64,000 nt of DNA from Pseudomonas fluorescens (GTDB taxonomy: Bacteria; Pseudomonadota; Gammaproteobacteria; Pseudomonadales; Pseudomonadaceae). A program made the translations under genes and the position numbers. Below are positions 40,469-51,097 of the stretch, one piece after another; within the stretch, counting starts at the first letter, position 1, and every line of letters starts with the position of its first letter. The stretch covers positions 124,001-188,000 of the forward strand of contig NZ_CABVHK010000009.1 in assembly GCF_902497785.1 (NCBI RefSeq), given 5' to 3'. Below the pieces are notes generated by a model. It made no database searches and had not been told where the DNA came from. It saw only the letters and a program-made list of their open reading frames with translations.

Positions 40469-41511
40469 GGTTTTTCTCCTGGTGTAGTAGTTGCGCTCGG
40501 ATTGATTTCGCTGCGCCAAAAACCGAGGTGTTCTTGCAACGGTCGATCGGAAAAGCTGAACAGTACGCATTGCTCGTCCGCCTCAAAACAACGCCATGCC
40601 CAACCCGGAACAACAAATACGTCGTCCTTGCAGGCTGTCCACGTTTGGTCACCGACCTGAACGCGCAGGCTGCCTTCAACCACGCAGCAAACAGCTCCGT
40701 CGGTTTCACGAAAGCTCGTGCCCTTGAACCCTGCTGGGAACATCTGCATAAAGGCACCCATCGAGCGAATCGGGGACAGCCCATTCGTTGGGTTGGTAAA
40801 CATCAGTTTGAAACCGTTGCACGCGTCCCACTCATCGACGAGCGACAACTGTTCAAGCGCTGCACGCGTGCGCGAATAGGGGTAGTGAAAAAGTGGGCTG
40901 ACGGGGCCGCCGTGGGTGTCGCCTACAGGTCTCAGGCCAGCGGCGAATCGCGCATTGGAGTCGCCTGTCGGGCGTGTCAGGGCCTGACGTAGATTCGGGT
41001 CATCAGCAGAGAAACCGGCGTTGAGCATTTGCACAACAGGCACATCCAGGCCGTCCAGCCACATCACAGGTTCCGTGCCCTGCGCACCATGGTCATGAAA
41101 AACGTTCGTGGGCGTGATGACAAAGTCACCCGGGTTCATTAGTACCTTTTCGCCATGCACCGTAGTGAACCCACCCTGGCCACTTAAAATCAGTCTTAGC
41201 GCAGACGCCGTATGGCGATGACTGGGGGCGACCTCCCCGGGCAGGATCATTTGAATACCCGCATAGAGGGATGACGTTATCTGCGACTTGCCCCGAAACT
41301 TAGGGTTTTCTAGGACAAGCACACGGCGCTCCGCATCTTCGGCGGAGATGACCTCACAGGCCATTTTCATATTTTGGCGAATGGTTTCGGCGCGCCAGAT
41401 TACGGGGTCCGCCGTCTGCTTGGGCTCGCGCGGGGTAAGCCCGCGCAATACCTCCCAGAGGGGCGTCATGTTGTCATGGGCAATGTGATCTCTAAAGGCA
41501 TTGTTACTCAC
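40465..41511 (-). CDS. Gentisate 1,2-dioxygenase
   Basis: A 348-residue bicupin. The N-terminal cupin has the iron ligands in APSHRHTASALRLILSGQGG near 96-110 (His-x-His) and VFHDHGAQGTEPVMWLDGLD near 138. The second cupin (ETDGAVCCVVEGSLRVQVGD near 268; FVVPGWAWRCFEADE) is degenerate, as usual for the family. It opens the gentisate ring between C1 and C2 to give maleylpyruvate. It is followed by the FAH gene with a 4-bp overlap and preceded by the transporter gene at 18 bp, forming one leftward operon. Confidence 0.92.
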   Translation of the reverse strand: MSNNAFRDHIAHDNMTPLWEVLRGLTPREPKQTADPVIWRAETIRQNMKMACEVISAEDAERRVLVLENPKFRGKSQITSSLYAGIQMILPGEVAPSHRHTASALRLILSGQGGFTTVHGEKVLMNPGDFVITPTNVFHDHGAQGTEPVMWLDGLDVPVVQMLNAGFSADDPNLRQALTRPTGDSNARFAAGLRPVGDTHGGPVSPLFHYPYSRTRAALEQLSLVDEWDACNGFKLMFTNPTNGLSPIRSMGAFMQMFPAGFKGTSFRETDGAVCCVVEGSLRVQVGDQTWTACKDDVFVVPGWAWRCFEADEQCVLFSFSDRPLQEHLGFWRSEINPSATTTPGEKP

Positions 41512-41529
41512 AAATATCTCCTTACCTAT

Positions 41530-42918
41530 CTATCGAACTTCGTTCAGCCGTGCATCGCTACGGTCTTGGTTTGCGGTCCGTGCGATGTGGCGACGGACGA
41601 GGGTCAGCGCGACAAAAAGAATCAACATCATGGCTGCTATAAAACCGAAGAACCGAGTGCCTGTGCTGGCAAGAATCCAGGGGCCGATGAAAGCGCTCAG
41701 CACCGCGCCCAGCCGTCCGAAAGCTGCGGGCAAACCGACGCCACTTGCACGCATTGAGGTAGGGAATATCTGCGCCGCCAGCACGAATAGGATTGCTTGT
41801 GTGCCCGGTACGCAGAGGCCGAGCAGCAGCAGGCTAACGGTGATGATAGGGAGCGAATTCGCAGCAGGTTGCAACGGCGTTACCATCAGCGCAGCGCAGC
41901 AGGCCAACGCCCCCGCCGCCATGCAGAGCATGGTTTTGCGCGAACCGAAGCGACTGAACAGCCAGCCGCCGCCCACCCCTCCAATCAGGCCACCGAGGCT
42001 GAACAACGCCATACTTGCGCTGGACATACTGACGCTGTAACCGGCCTCGACGAACAGGGAGGGGGACCAGGTAAACATGAGGTAGCTAGACAGAATCACG
42101 GTAAAGAAAGCGACCGCCAGAACCCGTGTGTCGCCGGCATATTCGCTGGCCATTAACGTTCGCACCGAAGCCTTCTTGACTGCAGCCGCTTCGCCGCTGT
42201 CCTCCAACGTGGTGGTCAATGACACCGCATGCCCCAGGTGGCGAATGATGTTCAGGCACGCTGCCGGCTTGATGCCGCGCGCCACCAGAAATCTCAGCGA
42301 CTCTGGGACGCCAATGATCAGCGTCAGCGCGACGATCAACGGCGCACACCCCGCAATCACGAAAAAACTGCGCCAGCCAAGGGCAGGAAGAATTTGCGCC
42401 CCTAACAGGCCAACGACAATACCGCCAAAAGGCAACGCGCTCATCCCGATGGCGAGGGCAAGGCTGCGCCGGCGCAAAGGTGTGTACTCAGCCAGCATTG
42501 CCGTGACGTTAGGCATGGCTGCTCCCATGCCCAACGATGCAATCACTCGGCAGACGCCCAGAAAGACGATGTCATCGGCGAGCGCGCCCAATAACGTCAT
42601 CAGGCCAAACGTTACGCTGGACGCGATGAGGGTCCATTTTCTGCCGATGCGGTCGCCCAACAGGCCCCCGAGGGCCGTCCCCAGTGCCATGGCCACGAAA
42701 CTGAATCCAAGCACCGGTGCAAAGGCTGCGCGGCTGATACCCCATTCGGCTGAAATGGAGGACAGCGACAGGCTAAGCACCTGCGCGTCCACGCCATCGA
42801 ACACCATGACGAGGGCGACCAAGAAGAGAATTCGCTTTTGATAGGACGTCCACTCTCCGTGATCGAGAATAGGGGCGATGTCGAGGACGGGGGACGATGG
42901 CTGCGCTAGCTGGCTCAT
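41530..42918 (-). CDS. AAHS-family aromatic acid:H+ symporter
   Basis: The 462-residue protein has 12 predicted segments. It has the AAHS features VMVFDGVDAQVLSLSLSSIS in segment 1 (Asp-Gly-x-Asp) and LGGLLGDRIGRKWTLIASS as motif A. It imports a benzoate-type acid, most likely 3-hydroxybenzoate or gentisate in this operon. The ATG at 42918 has GAGGGTTCC upstream; an earlier in-frame ATG (42996) lies in the promoter region. It is the first gene of the leftward operon and is divergent from an IclR regulator. Confidence 0.88.
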   Translation of the reverse strand: MSQLAQPSSPVLDIAPILDHGEWTSYQKRILFLVALVMVFDGVDAQVLSLSLSSISAEWGISRAAFAPVLGFSFVAMALGTALGGLLGDRIGRKWTLIASSVTFGLMTLLGALADDIVFLGVCRVIASLGMGAAMPNVTAMLAEYTPLRRRSLALAIGMSALPFGGIVVGLLGAQILPALGWRSFFVIAGCAPLIVALTLIIGVPESLRFLVARGIKPAACLNIIRHLGHAVSLTTTLEDSGEAAAVKKASVRTLMASEYAGDTRVLAVAFFTVILSSYLMFTWSPSLFVEAGYSVSMSSASMALFSLGGLIGGVGGGWLFSRFGSRKTMLCMAAGALACCAALMVTPLQPAANSLPIITVSLLLLGLCVPGTQAILFVLAAQIFPTSMRASGVGLPAAFGRLGAVLSAFIGPWILASTGTRFFGFIAAMMLILFVALTLVRRHIARTANQDRSDARLNEVR

Positions 42919-42955
42919 GATGGAACCCTCACACCTTAAGGTGTTTTGTATTATT

Positions 42956-43029
42956 TGTTGTAATACGATAATTATGTTTTTTCCAAAAAGTGTCAACGCT
43001 TTTATCTTATGGCGCTATTTTTGTTTTTA
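42956..43029. promoter_or_regulatory. Divergent promoter region with palindrome and a shared 33-bp element
   Basis: GTATTA/TAATAC arms around TTTGTTG lie at about 42949-42967. At 42997-43029 is an element beginning CGCTTTTATC, with GGCGCTATTTTTG in its centre and an A/T-rich end. It recurs at 46087-46119 ahead of the LeuC-type gene with the same spacing and only four or five differences. It is probably an IclR-regulator or promoter element common to both operons. Confidence 0.5.
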
Positions 43030-43131
43030 CTCACCTCGTGGTCGAGCTTGGCGGTAACATGCGGGCTCCGTCAAGCACACCTTTCTAAGGGGGCAGGGTT
43101 GATAAAGCAGCAGGTAACCGGCGCGTCAGCC

Positions 43132-43929
43132 ATGCAAGTCTCAGGCGCAGAAGATCCCAAAGGCAGCTCCCAGGATCGCTTGATGCGCCTGCTCGAATTG
43201 TTCAGTGGAGACAGCAAATCTGATTGGTCTGTGGACGAAGCGGCGATCGAGTTAGGACTATCGGCGAGCCATACGTACCGTTACTTTCGAACCCTGTCGG
43301 GTGCCGGATACATCAGCGCCTTTACCCCGGGGCGCTACGTGCTGGGCCCAGCAATCATCGCGTTGGATAGAAAAATGCGGTTGGGTGATCCGATGATCCA
43401 GGCTGCAAGGTTGGTCATGGGTGACATGCTGAATGCGGCCCCCGCTGACAGCATCGCGATTTTATGCCGGTACTTCCAAGAGCACGTCATGTGCGTGCAT
43501 GAGGAGTTCACCACCCGTTTCAAGCAAGACATCAGCTATGAGCGCGGCCTCCCAAGGCCCCTTTACCAAGGCGCAGCCTCAAAGGTCATCCTGGCGCACC
43601 TGCCATTGCGCCAGGTCAAACCCTACTACGAAGGCGTAACGGGCGAATTCGAGCGCTTTGGCCTTGGGGCCAATTGGGCGCAAGTCAAGCAGACACTGAG
43701 ATCGCTGAGAAACGAGTCCGTAGTCATCACTTCAGGCGAATTGGGCAATAGCGCTGCGGGTATTTCAGCCGCCGTTTTTGACGATAAACGGGTGATCGGC
43801 AGCATCAGCATCGTGATACCCGTCGTCGATGCCTCCCCGGAAGTCAGAACACTGCTCGCGCCTATTGTTGCGAAGGCCGGGGCCGAGATGACGCAGAAAA
43901 TGACGGTGTTGGCGTCTTCTGGATCATGA
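43132..43929 (+). CDS. IclR-family regulator of the gentisate module
   Basis: 265 residues: an N-terminal winged helix (RLMRLLELFSGDSKSDWSVD, ELGLSASHTYRYFRTLSGAG) and a C-terminal effector domain (HVMCVHEEFTTRF, YERGLPRPLYQGAASKVILA, AGISAAVFDDKRVIGSISIV). It likely senses 3-hydroxybenzoate, gentisate or a product and controls the divergent transporter-dioxygenase operon and perhaps the leuCD-like genes. Start uncertain: the ATG at 43132 has a weak RBS, while a TTG at 43099 in frame has AAGGGGGCAGGG just upstream and would add 11 residues. Confidence 0.87.
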   Translation: MQVSGAEDPKGSSQDRLMRLLELFSGDSKSDWSVDEAAIELGLSASHTYRYFRTLSGAGYISAFTPGRYVLGPAIIALDRKMRLGDPMIQAARLVMGDMLNAAPADSIAILCRYFQEHVMCVHEEFTTRFKQDISYERGLPRPLYQGAASKVILAHLPLRQVKPYYEGVTGEFERFGLGANWAQVKQTLRSLRNESVVITSGELGNSAAGISAAVFDDKRVIGSISIVIPVVDASPEVRTLLAPIVAKAGAEMTQKMTVLASSGS

Positions 43930-43943
43930 AATACACAACGCCG

Positions 43944-44588
43944 TCAGCTCTCTGGAAACAGCCAAGGCTCGGTGGCGCGTCGCTTGCTTTCGTATAAGCG
44001 CACGTCGTCGGCTTGAGCGAGCGTCAGGCTGATTTCATCGAGCCCCAACATCACGCATTTTTTGCGGAATGCATCGATCTCGAAACGGTAGATCACGCCC
44101 TCAGGCTGGGAAACGGTTTGGTCCGCTAGATTGATCTCAAGTTGCAACGCAGCATCACGGGCCGCGAGTGAGAACAGGTGATCCATTTCATCCTTGGTCA
44201 ACACGATGGGCAGCACGCCGTTCTTAAGGCAGTTGCCATAAAAAATATCTGCGAAACTGGTGCTGAGCAGCGCTTTGAACCCGAAATCACGCAAGGCCCA
44301 CGGCGCGTGCTCGCGGCTCGAACCACAACCGAAATTATCTCGGCACAGCAGGATTTGCGCTGACTTGAACCGGGGCTGGTTGAGCATGAACTGCTCGTTG
44401 AGCGGTCGTACCGAGCAGTCGTCCCCAGGTTGGCCTTGGTCTAGATAACGCCAGTTATCGAACAGGTAATCGCCATAGCCATATTTGCTGATCAATTTCA
44501 TGAATTGCTTCGGCAAAATGGCGTCCGTGTCCACATTGATTCGATCAAGCGGCGCCGCTACTGCACAAAACTGCTTGAATGGTTTCAC
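43944..44588 (-). CDS. LeuD-type hydratase small subunit (possible maleate hydratase)
   Basis: 214 residues matching 3-isopropylmalate dehydratase small subunits: DRINVDTDAILPKQFMK near 17, FGCGSSREHAPWALRDFGFK near 90, and a C-terminal FRKKCVMLGLDEISLTL. It is paired with the LeuC-type subunit 6 bp upstream. In a gentisate cluster without an isomerase the pair could be maleate hydratase, converting maleate to D-malate, as shown for HbzIJ. A leucine-pathway role cannot be excluded, but no leuB or leuA is present here. Confidence 0.85.
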   Translation of the reverse strand: MKPFKQFCAVAAPLDRINVDTDAILPKQFMKLISKYGYGDYLFDNWRYLDQGQPGDDCSVRPLNEQFMLNQPRFKSAQILLCRDNFGCGSSREHAPWALRDFGFKALLSTSFADIFYGNCLKNGVLPIVLTKDEMDHLFSLAARDAALQLEINLADQTVSQPEGVIYRFEIDAFRKKCVMLGLDEISLTLAQADDVRLYESKRRATEPWLFPES

Positions 44589-44594
44589 GGCCTT

Positions 44595-46007
44595 TCAACT
44601 CCTTATCTGGGCAGCGGTTATATCAACGAAATGTCCTGCCAGGGCCGCCGCTGCTGCAGTGACCGGGCTCACGAGGTGAGTTCTGCCACCCTGCCCCTGA
44701 CGCCCCTCGAAATTGCGATTGGACGTAGATGCACAACGCTCCCCAGGGAGCAGCCGGTCCTCGTTCATTCCCAAGCACATCGAACAACCGGGCTCGCGCC
44801 ATTCAAACCCAGCGTCGATGAATATCCTGTCCAAGCCCTCGGCTTCAGCCATGGCTTTGACCTGTCCTGATCCCGGCACCACCAATGCTTGTTTGATACG
44901 CGTGGATACTTTTTGACCGACTACAACCTGGGCAGCTGCCCGCAGGTCCTCGATGCGTGCATTGGTGCAGGAGCCTATGAAAATCTTGTCGAGTTCGATT
45001 GAAACGATGGCTGTGCCCGCTGTAATCCCCATATAGTCGAGCGCGCTGACCAAGGCCTGACGTTTAGCGGGGTCTACTTCGTCCGCGGGGTCGGGCACCT
45101 TTTCTAGAACATCGCACACCATTTGCGGAGAAGTTCCCCATGAAACTTGAGGGGCAACTTTTGCTGCATCCAGGTTCACCACCTGTTGGAAAATTGCCCC
45201 AGGGTCGCTGTGAAGCGTGCGCCAAAACGTAGCGGCGGCCTCCCAGCCTGCGTCTCGCGGCGCATGAGGTCGGCCGTGCAGGTAGGCCAGTGTGGTCTCG
45301 TCTACACCGATCAGCCCGACGCGAGCTCCGGCTTCGATTGCCATATTGCAAAGGGTCATCCGCGCTTCCATGGACATGCTACTGACCGTGCTGCCCGTGA
45401 ACTCGATTGCATGACCGGTGGCCCCCGCAGTACCGATTTTGCGAATCAAGCTCAGGGCCAAGTCTTTTGCGGTCACGAACGGCTGCAATTCGCCGTCGAT
45501 CTGAACCTTCATCGCCGCCATGGGTGAAACACGCAGGCACTGGGTGGCGAGAACGTGCTCGATCTCGGAAGTGCCGATGCCAAATGCCAAGGCCGCGAAA
45601 GCACCATGGGTACTGGTATGAGAGTCGCCACAGACGATGGTCATTCCCGGAAGACTGGCGCCAGATTCAGGCGCGATGACATGCAAAATGCCCTGCCTTT
45701 GATCACCCATTTTAAAGTGGCGCAGGTTCAGGTCATCGCAGTTACGCTCAAGCGTCTGAACCTGAATTTTCGCTACCGGATCCTGAATGCCCAGAGCCAA
45801 GTCCCTAGTCGGCACATTGTGGTCCGAGGTGGCGATGATCGTGCCGCTTCGCCAAGGGTTCAGCCCCGCTGCCGATAAACCTTCAAAAGCCTGGGGGCTG
45901 GTGACTTCATTGATCAACTGCAGATCGATGTAAAGCATCGCCGAACCGTCCGGGTCATGACGTACGACGTGCGTTTCCCAGAGTTTTTGCAGCAGCGTTT
46001 TGGGCAC
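44595..46007 (-). CDS. LeuC-type hydratase large subunit (possible maleate hydratase)
   Basis: A 470-residue aconitase-superfamily protein, full length for Leu[21 protein letters not shown] near 130 is the active-site signature. Cysteine ligands of the [4Fe-4S] cluster lie in [18 protein letters not shown] near 340 and [15 protein letters not shown] near 400; [20 protein letters not shown] follows. It dehydrates or hydrates a 2- or 3-hydroxy-dicarboxylate. Context favours maleate or another C4-C6 acid from ring cleavage. Its upstream region holds the repeated CGCTTTTATC element. Confidence 0.87.
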   Translation of the reverse strand: MPKTLLQKLWETHVVRHDPDGSAMLYIDLQLINEVTSPQAFEGLSAAGLNPWRSGTIIATSDHNVPTRDLALGIQDPVAKIQVQTLERNCDDLNLRHFKMGDQRQGILHVIAPESGASLPGMTIVCGDSHTSTHGAFAALAFGIGTSEIEHVLATQCLRVSPMAAMKVQIDGELQPFVTAKDLALSLIRKIGTAGATGHAIEFTGSTVSSMSMEARMTLCNMAIEAGARVGLIGVDETTLAYLHGRPHAPRDAGWEAAATFWRTLHSDPGAIFQQVVNLDAAKVAPQVSWGTSPQMVCDVLEKVPDPADEVDPAKRQALVSALDYMGITAGTAIVSIELDKIFIGSCTNARIEDLRAAAQVVVGQKVSTRIKQALVVPGSGQVKAMAEAEGLDRIFIDAGFEWREPGCSMCLGMNEDRLLPGERCASTSNRNFEGRQGQGGRTHLVSPVTAAAAALAGHFVDITAAQIRS

Positions 46008-46086
46008 TGGAGGCTCCTCTTGTCAGATCGATCATTACGGACCTGCCTGGCCGGATTGTAGGCAAGCTTGCTCAGACAATATAGAG

Positions 46087-46119
46087 CGCTTTTATCGTAA
46101 TGCGCTATTTTTGATTTTT
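46087..46119. promoter_or_regulatory. Second copy of the CGCTTTTATC...GCGCTATTTTTG element
   Basis: This copy lies 80 bp upstream of the LeuC-type start and matches 42997-43029 across 33 positions with few differences. It includes an inverted pair AGCGC (46085-46089) / GCGCT (46102-46106). A third GCGCTAT occurs in the GATAGCG...CGCTATC repeat at about 46224-46251, toward the GMC gene. Confidence 0.5.
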
Positions 46120-46155
46120 AAAGAGTGGCAAAGTACTATGTGTTGTCCAACTGTA

Positions 46156-46182
46156 CTGTTCAGATTTGTAAAATCTGAACAG
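46156..46182. promoter_or_regulatory. 27-bp palindrome between the leuC-like and GMC genes
   Basis: CTGTTCAGATTT (46156-46167) and AAATCTGAACAG (46171-46182) are perfect 12-bp arms around GTA. No T-run follows. It sits in the middle of the 291-bp divergent intergenic region, 117 bp ahead of the GMC start, where a dimeric regulator would bind. Confidence 0.55.
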
Positions 46183-46298
46183 CGAAAGCGCCCGCTTAAA
46201 CGATTCCTGATCTCGGCTTTTGATAGCGATGTCTGATAGGCAGTGCGCTATCCCCCCTCAATACTCATCCGTTCAAGAGCGATCCGCAGTGGGTAAAT

Positions 46299-47894
46299 AT
46301 GACAACTAAAAGCTTTGACGTGCTGATTGTAGGAAGTGGTGCAGCCGGATGCGTGGTGGCCAGTTATCTGGCCGAGAACAGTCGGGCCAGCATTGCCGTG
46401 ATCGAAGCCGGCGGCAAGGATTCCGACCCGCTGATCCATATTCCAGCCGGCTTCGGCACCATCCTGGCCAAGGATAAACACGTGTGGACCCATTCCACCG
46501 TCGCCCAGCATGGTACTGAGCGACGCTTTCGCTCCGGCAAGGTGTTGGGGGGAGGCACGTCGGTAAATGCCATGGCGTATGTGCGTGGCCAAAAACGCGA
46601 CTTCGATGCGTGGGACGAAGCCACCGCAGGCGACGGGGACTGGAATCACGCCAGCATGTGGCGTGCCTTCATCGAGCAAGAAAAAAACGACACGTTCCAT
46701 GATGAACATCATGGCACCCAAGGCAATCTGGCCGTGCAGCTGCCCAAAGGGATCAACGAACTGAACCAGTATTGCCTGAAGGCATTTCAGGAATACGGCC
46801 TGCCCTACAATCCGGATTACAACGGCGCCAGCCAGATCGGTGTGTCACCGGTGCAATCGAACATCGAGAACAGTCGCCGTTGCAGTGCCGTAGTCGCGCA
46901 CCTGCGCCGTCATCTGGAGAGTGGCCGCGTCACCTTGCTGGCGAACACAACGGTCACTCGGGTGCTGATCGATAGCCACCGCGCGGTAGGGGTCGAAATA
47001 CTCCAGGGCGGGACTACGCAGCAAATCCAGGGCAAGCAGGTCATACTCAGCGCCGGGGCGGTACACAGCCCGAAGATTCTCATGCATTCCGGCATAGGCC
47101 CCAAGACCCAGTTGCAGGAATTCGGCATTGAGGTGATGGTCGATTCCCCCGGCGTGGGCGAAAACCTACATGACCACCCTATCGTACCGCTCAGCGCCTA
47201 TGTGAAAGGGAACTTGGGCTATCAAAGCGTTGCCCAGGGCCTTGGGACGCTGAAGGCAGGGATCCGCTACATCCTGACCAAAGACGGCCCGGCCGCAGGC
47301 AGCGGTATCGAGACGGTCAGCTATTGGGATCCCCTGAACTTACAGGGCGACCCTACCGTTCAGTGCTATCACGTACCAATCATTTCCAAAGACGGCTTGA
47401 GCCCTACCGGTACGCGCCCCGGCGTGACCTTCGAGTTAGTGGTGCTTCAGCCTAAAAGCCGCGGCTGGGTACGTTTGGCTGACGCTGACCCTACCTCTAT
47501 GCCGCTGATCAACCCAAATTTCATCGGCCACGAATACGATTTGAAAGTGGCCGTTGAGTCGGTGAAAGCCATGCGCCATGTCCTGACTCAGGAATCGCTA
47601 GCGCCGGTGATCGACGAAGAGGTCTCACCGGGTCCCAGCGTGCAATCCGATGAGCAGATTGGCGAATGGGTCAAACGCGTCGCCACCACCATGTGGCACC
47701 CGGTCGGCACCTGTCGCATGGGCAAGGACGAAGGTGCCGTCGTTGATGGTCGCCTGCGTGTGAAAGGCGTGGAGCATCTGCGTGTCATCGATGCCTCGAT
47801 CATGCCCAACATTACTAGCGGCAACACCAACGCGCCCACTCAGGCGCTGGCCCTGCACGCTGCCAAAATGCTCTGTGAAGATTACTTTCGCTGA
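46299..47894 (+). CDS. GMC-family alcohol dehydrogenase/oxidase
   Basis: 531 residues: FDVLIVGSGAAGCVVASYLA (FAD fold) at the N-terminus, GKVLGGGTSVNAMAYVRGQ near 85 (GMC signature 1), AGAVHSPKILMHSGIGPKTQ near 250 (signature 2), and the active-site MWHPVGTCRMGKDEGAVV near 470 with the catalytic His. It oxidises primary alcohols (benzyl-type or choline-like) to aldehydes. The aldehyde dehydrogenase 49 bp downstream would complete oxidation to an acid. It follows the palindromic divergent region, so it probably leads an inducible operon. Confidence 0.87.
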   Translation: MTTKSFDVLIVGSGAAGCVVASYLAENSRASIAVIEAGGKDSDPLIHIPAGFGTILAKDKHVWTHSTVAQHGTERRFRSGKVLGGGTSVNAMAYVRGQKRDFDAWDEATAGDGDWNHASMWRAFIEQEKNDTFHDEHHGTQGNLAVQLPKGINELNQYCLKAFQEYGLPYNPDYNGASQIGVSPVQSNIENSRRCSAVVAHLRRHLESGRVTLLANTTVTRVLIDSHRAVGVEILQGGTTQQIQGKQVILSAGAVHSPKILMHSGIGPKTQLQEFGIEVMVDSPGVGENLHDHPIVPLSAYVKGNLGYQSVAQGLGTLKAGIRYILTKDGPAAGSGIETVSYWDPLNLQGDPTVQCYHVPIISKDGLSPTGTRPGVTFELVVLQPKSRGWVRLADADPTSMPLINPNFIGHEYDLKVAVESVKAMRHVLTQESLAPVIDEEVSPGPSVQSDEQIGEWVKRVATTMWHPVGTCRMGKDEGAVVDGRLRVKGVEHLRVIDASIMPNITSGNTNAPTQALALHAAKMLCEDYFR

Positions 47895-47937
47895 TCTGCG
47901 TGACGCTCATAAACATCCACTGAATTCGATAAGGTGA

Positions 47938-49269
<1,332 letters not shown>

Positions 49270-49505
49270 ATAAAACACCAACTCCGCGAACCTGAGGCAG
49301 GTCAACGGCAGGTATTCTTTGCAATCCTGCCTTGATCGCGCGACCACATAAACCGTGACGAGCTCAACATAAACAACTGCATGCACCTCAGTACCAACAC
49401 TCCATAAGAATTCGTACTCACAACCCGGAGACAGCAATAACACCAAAGGCTAGCATTCTATTAACCCTTAATAAGACACCCCTATTAGCCTTCGGGAGAT
49501 ACATC
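49270..49505. other. Intergenic region with hairpin before the dioxygenase gene
   Basis: Contains GGCAGG (49307-49312) / CCTGCC (49326-49331), a possible terminator of the GMC-ALDH operon, then about 170 bp for a promoter of the carotenoid-oxygenase gene. No coding signal. Confidence 0.4.
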
Positions 49506-50942
49506 ATGTGGAACAATAGCAGCCCCTTTTTACAAGGTATTCGCCAACCCCTCTCCAACGAAATCATCGCCAATGAACTTCGCATAGAAGGTACTGTGCC
49601 GCCTGAACTTGAGGGCGTGCTTTTTCGAACCGGATCCAACCAGCGTTGGGAGCCTGCTCGCCCTGACCGATACCACTGGTTCGACGGAGATGGCATGGTT
49701 CATGGGTTTTATATCAGCAACGGCGCTGTCAACTACCGCAATAAATGGGTGCGCACCGAGGGTTTCAAGGAAGAAGAAGCAGCCGGTAGATCGCTCTACA
49801 ACGGTATTTACGGGTCTTACGAAGTAGCTCAACCACAGCTTGAAAAGGGGCCGGCTGCCGTCAAGCAAGTAGCCAACGTCAATGTCGTGGAAATCGACGG
49901 ACGCGTATTGGCTCTGCAAGAGGCGGGTAGACACTATTATGAACTTGACCGAAACACCCTGGAAACCATTGGTACCTTTGATTTCCACGGCGCAATTGAT
50001 GCACTGGTTACCGCGCATATCCATACCGACGCCGCAAAAAATGAACTACTATTGTATACGGTCGAACCCGAAACCCGCCGATTCGTCTGTGCACTGGCTG
50101 ACAAACAAGGGAACATCCTGAAACAGCACGTCGTTACACTTGACGCCCCCGCCTATATTCACGACTTCATGTTCACTGAAAATCATTTTGTCTTCTTCTT
50201 TGGGCCCATCAACTGGCGTCCAGAATCACCCGACCGAGTTCCTGCAGGCAAATCTGCGTGGACGTTTGACCCAAAGCAGAGCAATCGAACCCTGGTGGTC
50301 CATCGGCAGACCGGTGCAACTCAATGGTTCACCGATGAAGCTTACCAAACCACACACTTCGTCAACGCCTACGAGGAAGATGGCAAAATAATCGTCGACG
50401 GCTGCGTCAGTGACCTCCAGTTTGTCGATGATATAAAAGTCGAGAATTTCTTTCCGTTTCCTTTTCCTGACGCTGGACGCTCGCCGTTCACACCTCCCGC
50501 GCTGTACCGCTGGACCCTGGATCTCGATGCCGGTCAGATGACACGAGCACGGGTCGGAAATTTCTCCGTCGAATTTCCTAGGATCAATGAAAAACTCCTG
50601 GGTGCAAAACACCAATACGGCTACTTTGCCGGTGTACACCAGCCCAAAAGTGACAGCCACGATTTCAATTGCCTGATAAAGCACGATTTTATTTCAGGCA
50701 AAACCGAGTACCAAACACTGGAAGGTGACAGGGACGTGTCCCCTGCCGAGCCGATATTCGTGGCCAAACCCGATGCGGTGAGTGAAGACGATGGTTGGTT
50801 GCTGGTCGTCTGGTGGGATCCCCAGACAAACAAAAGCGAACTGGTGATCCACGACGCGAGCGACTTCACGGGCGCACCATTGGCACGGGTAAAGCTGGAT
50901 CATCATATACCGCTGGGTTTTCATGGGAACTGGATCCCATAA
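49506..50942 (+). CDS. Carotenoid-cleavage/lignostilbene dioxygenase-family enzyme
   Basis: The 478-residue protein has the four iron-binding His of the family: VTAHIHTD near 178, YIHDFMFTENHF near 225, TTHFVNAYEEDG near 290 and GFHGNWIP at the C-terminus. The start LEGVLFRTGSNQ and WFDGDGMVHGFYI near 60 are typical. It uses Fe(II) and O2 to cut a C=C double bond to carbonyls. Bacterial members act on stilbenes, isoeugenol or carotenoids. Next to alcohol and aldehyde dehydrogenases, a phenylpropenoid or stilbene substrate giving a benzaldehyde is the natural guess. A 12-bp-stem terminator follows. Codon use looks less GC-rich than its neighbours. Confidence 0.87.
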   Translation: MWNNSSPFLQGIRQPLSNEIIANELRIEGTVPPELEGVLFRTGSNQRWEPARPDRYHWFDGDGMVHGFYISNGAVNYRNKWVRTEGFKEEEAAGRSLYNGIYGSYEVAQPQLEKGPAAVKQVANVNVVEIDGRVLALQEAGRHYYELDRNTLETIGTFDFHGAIDALVTAHIHTDAAKNELLLYTVEPETRRFVCALADKQGNILKQHVVTLDAPAYIHDFMFTENHFVFFFGPINWRPESPDRVPAGKSAWTFDPKQSNRTLVVHRQTGATQWFTDEAYQTTHFVNAYEEDGKIIVDGCVSDLQFVDDIKVENFFPFPFPDAGRSPFTPPALYRWTLDLDAGQMTRARVGNFSVEFPRINEKLLGAKHQYGYFAGVHQPKSDSHDFNCLIKHDFISGKTEYQTLEGDRDVSPAEPIFVAKPDAVSEDDGWLLVVWWDPQTNKSELVIHDASDFTGAPLARVKLDHHIPLGFHGNWIP

Positions 50943-50992
50943 CCCACCGGTAGAGGTCTAGCCGAGCGTTCTGGCAACAGCAACGCACAACT

Positions 50993-51029
50993 GACTGCCC
51001 TGCAAATAACGTATCGCTGCAGGGCAGTC
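50993..51029 (+). terminator. Terminator of the dioxygenase gene
   Basis: GACTGCCCTGCA (50993-51004) and TGCAGGGCAGTC (51018-51029) form a perfect 12-bp stem with a 13-nt loop and a short TTTG tail, about 50 bp after the stop. Confidence 0.7.
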
Positions 51030-51044
51030 TTTGTATGAAGGAAC

Positions 51045-51060
51045 GCCCCTTTCAAGGGGC
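51045..51060 (-). terminator. Short hairpin ending the minus-strand operon
   Basis: GCCCCTT (51045-51051) and AAGGGGC (51054-51060) with a 2-nt centre lie about 40 bp after the end of the leftward ALDH pseudogene. Confidence 0.5.
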
Positions 51061-51097
51061 ATTCATGCCATACGATCAGTCCACTAAAACCCTGACC

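Noticed and set aside
43944..46007. leuCD as ordinary leucine-biosynthesis genes
   Set aside because: Not excluded, but no leuA or leuB is present and the genes sit in an aromatic module with a shared promoter element, so a catabolic hydratase is preferred.
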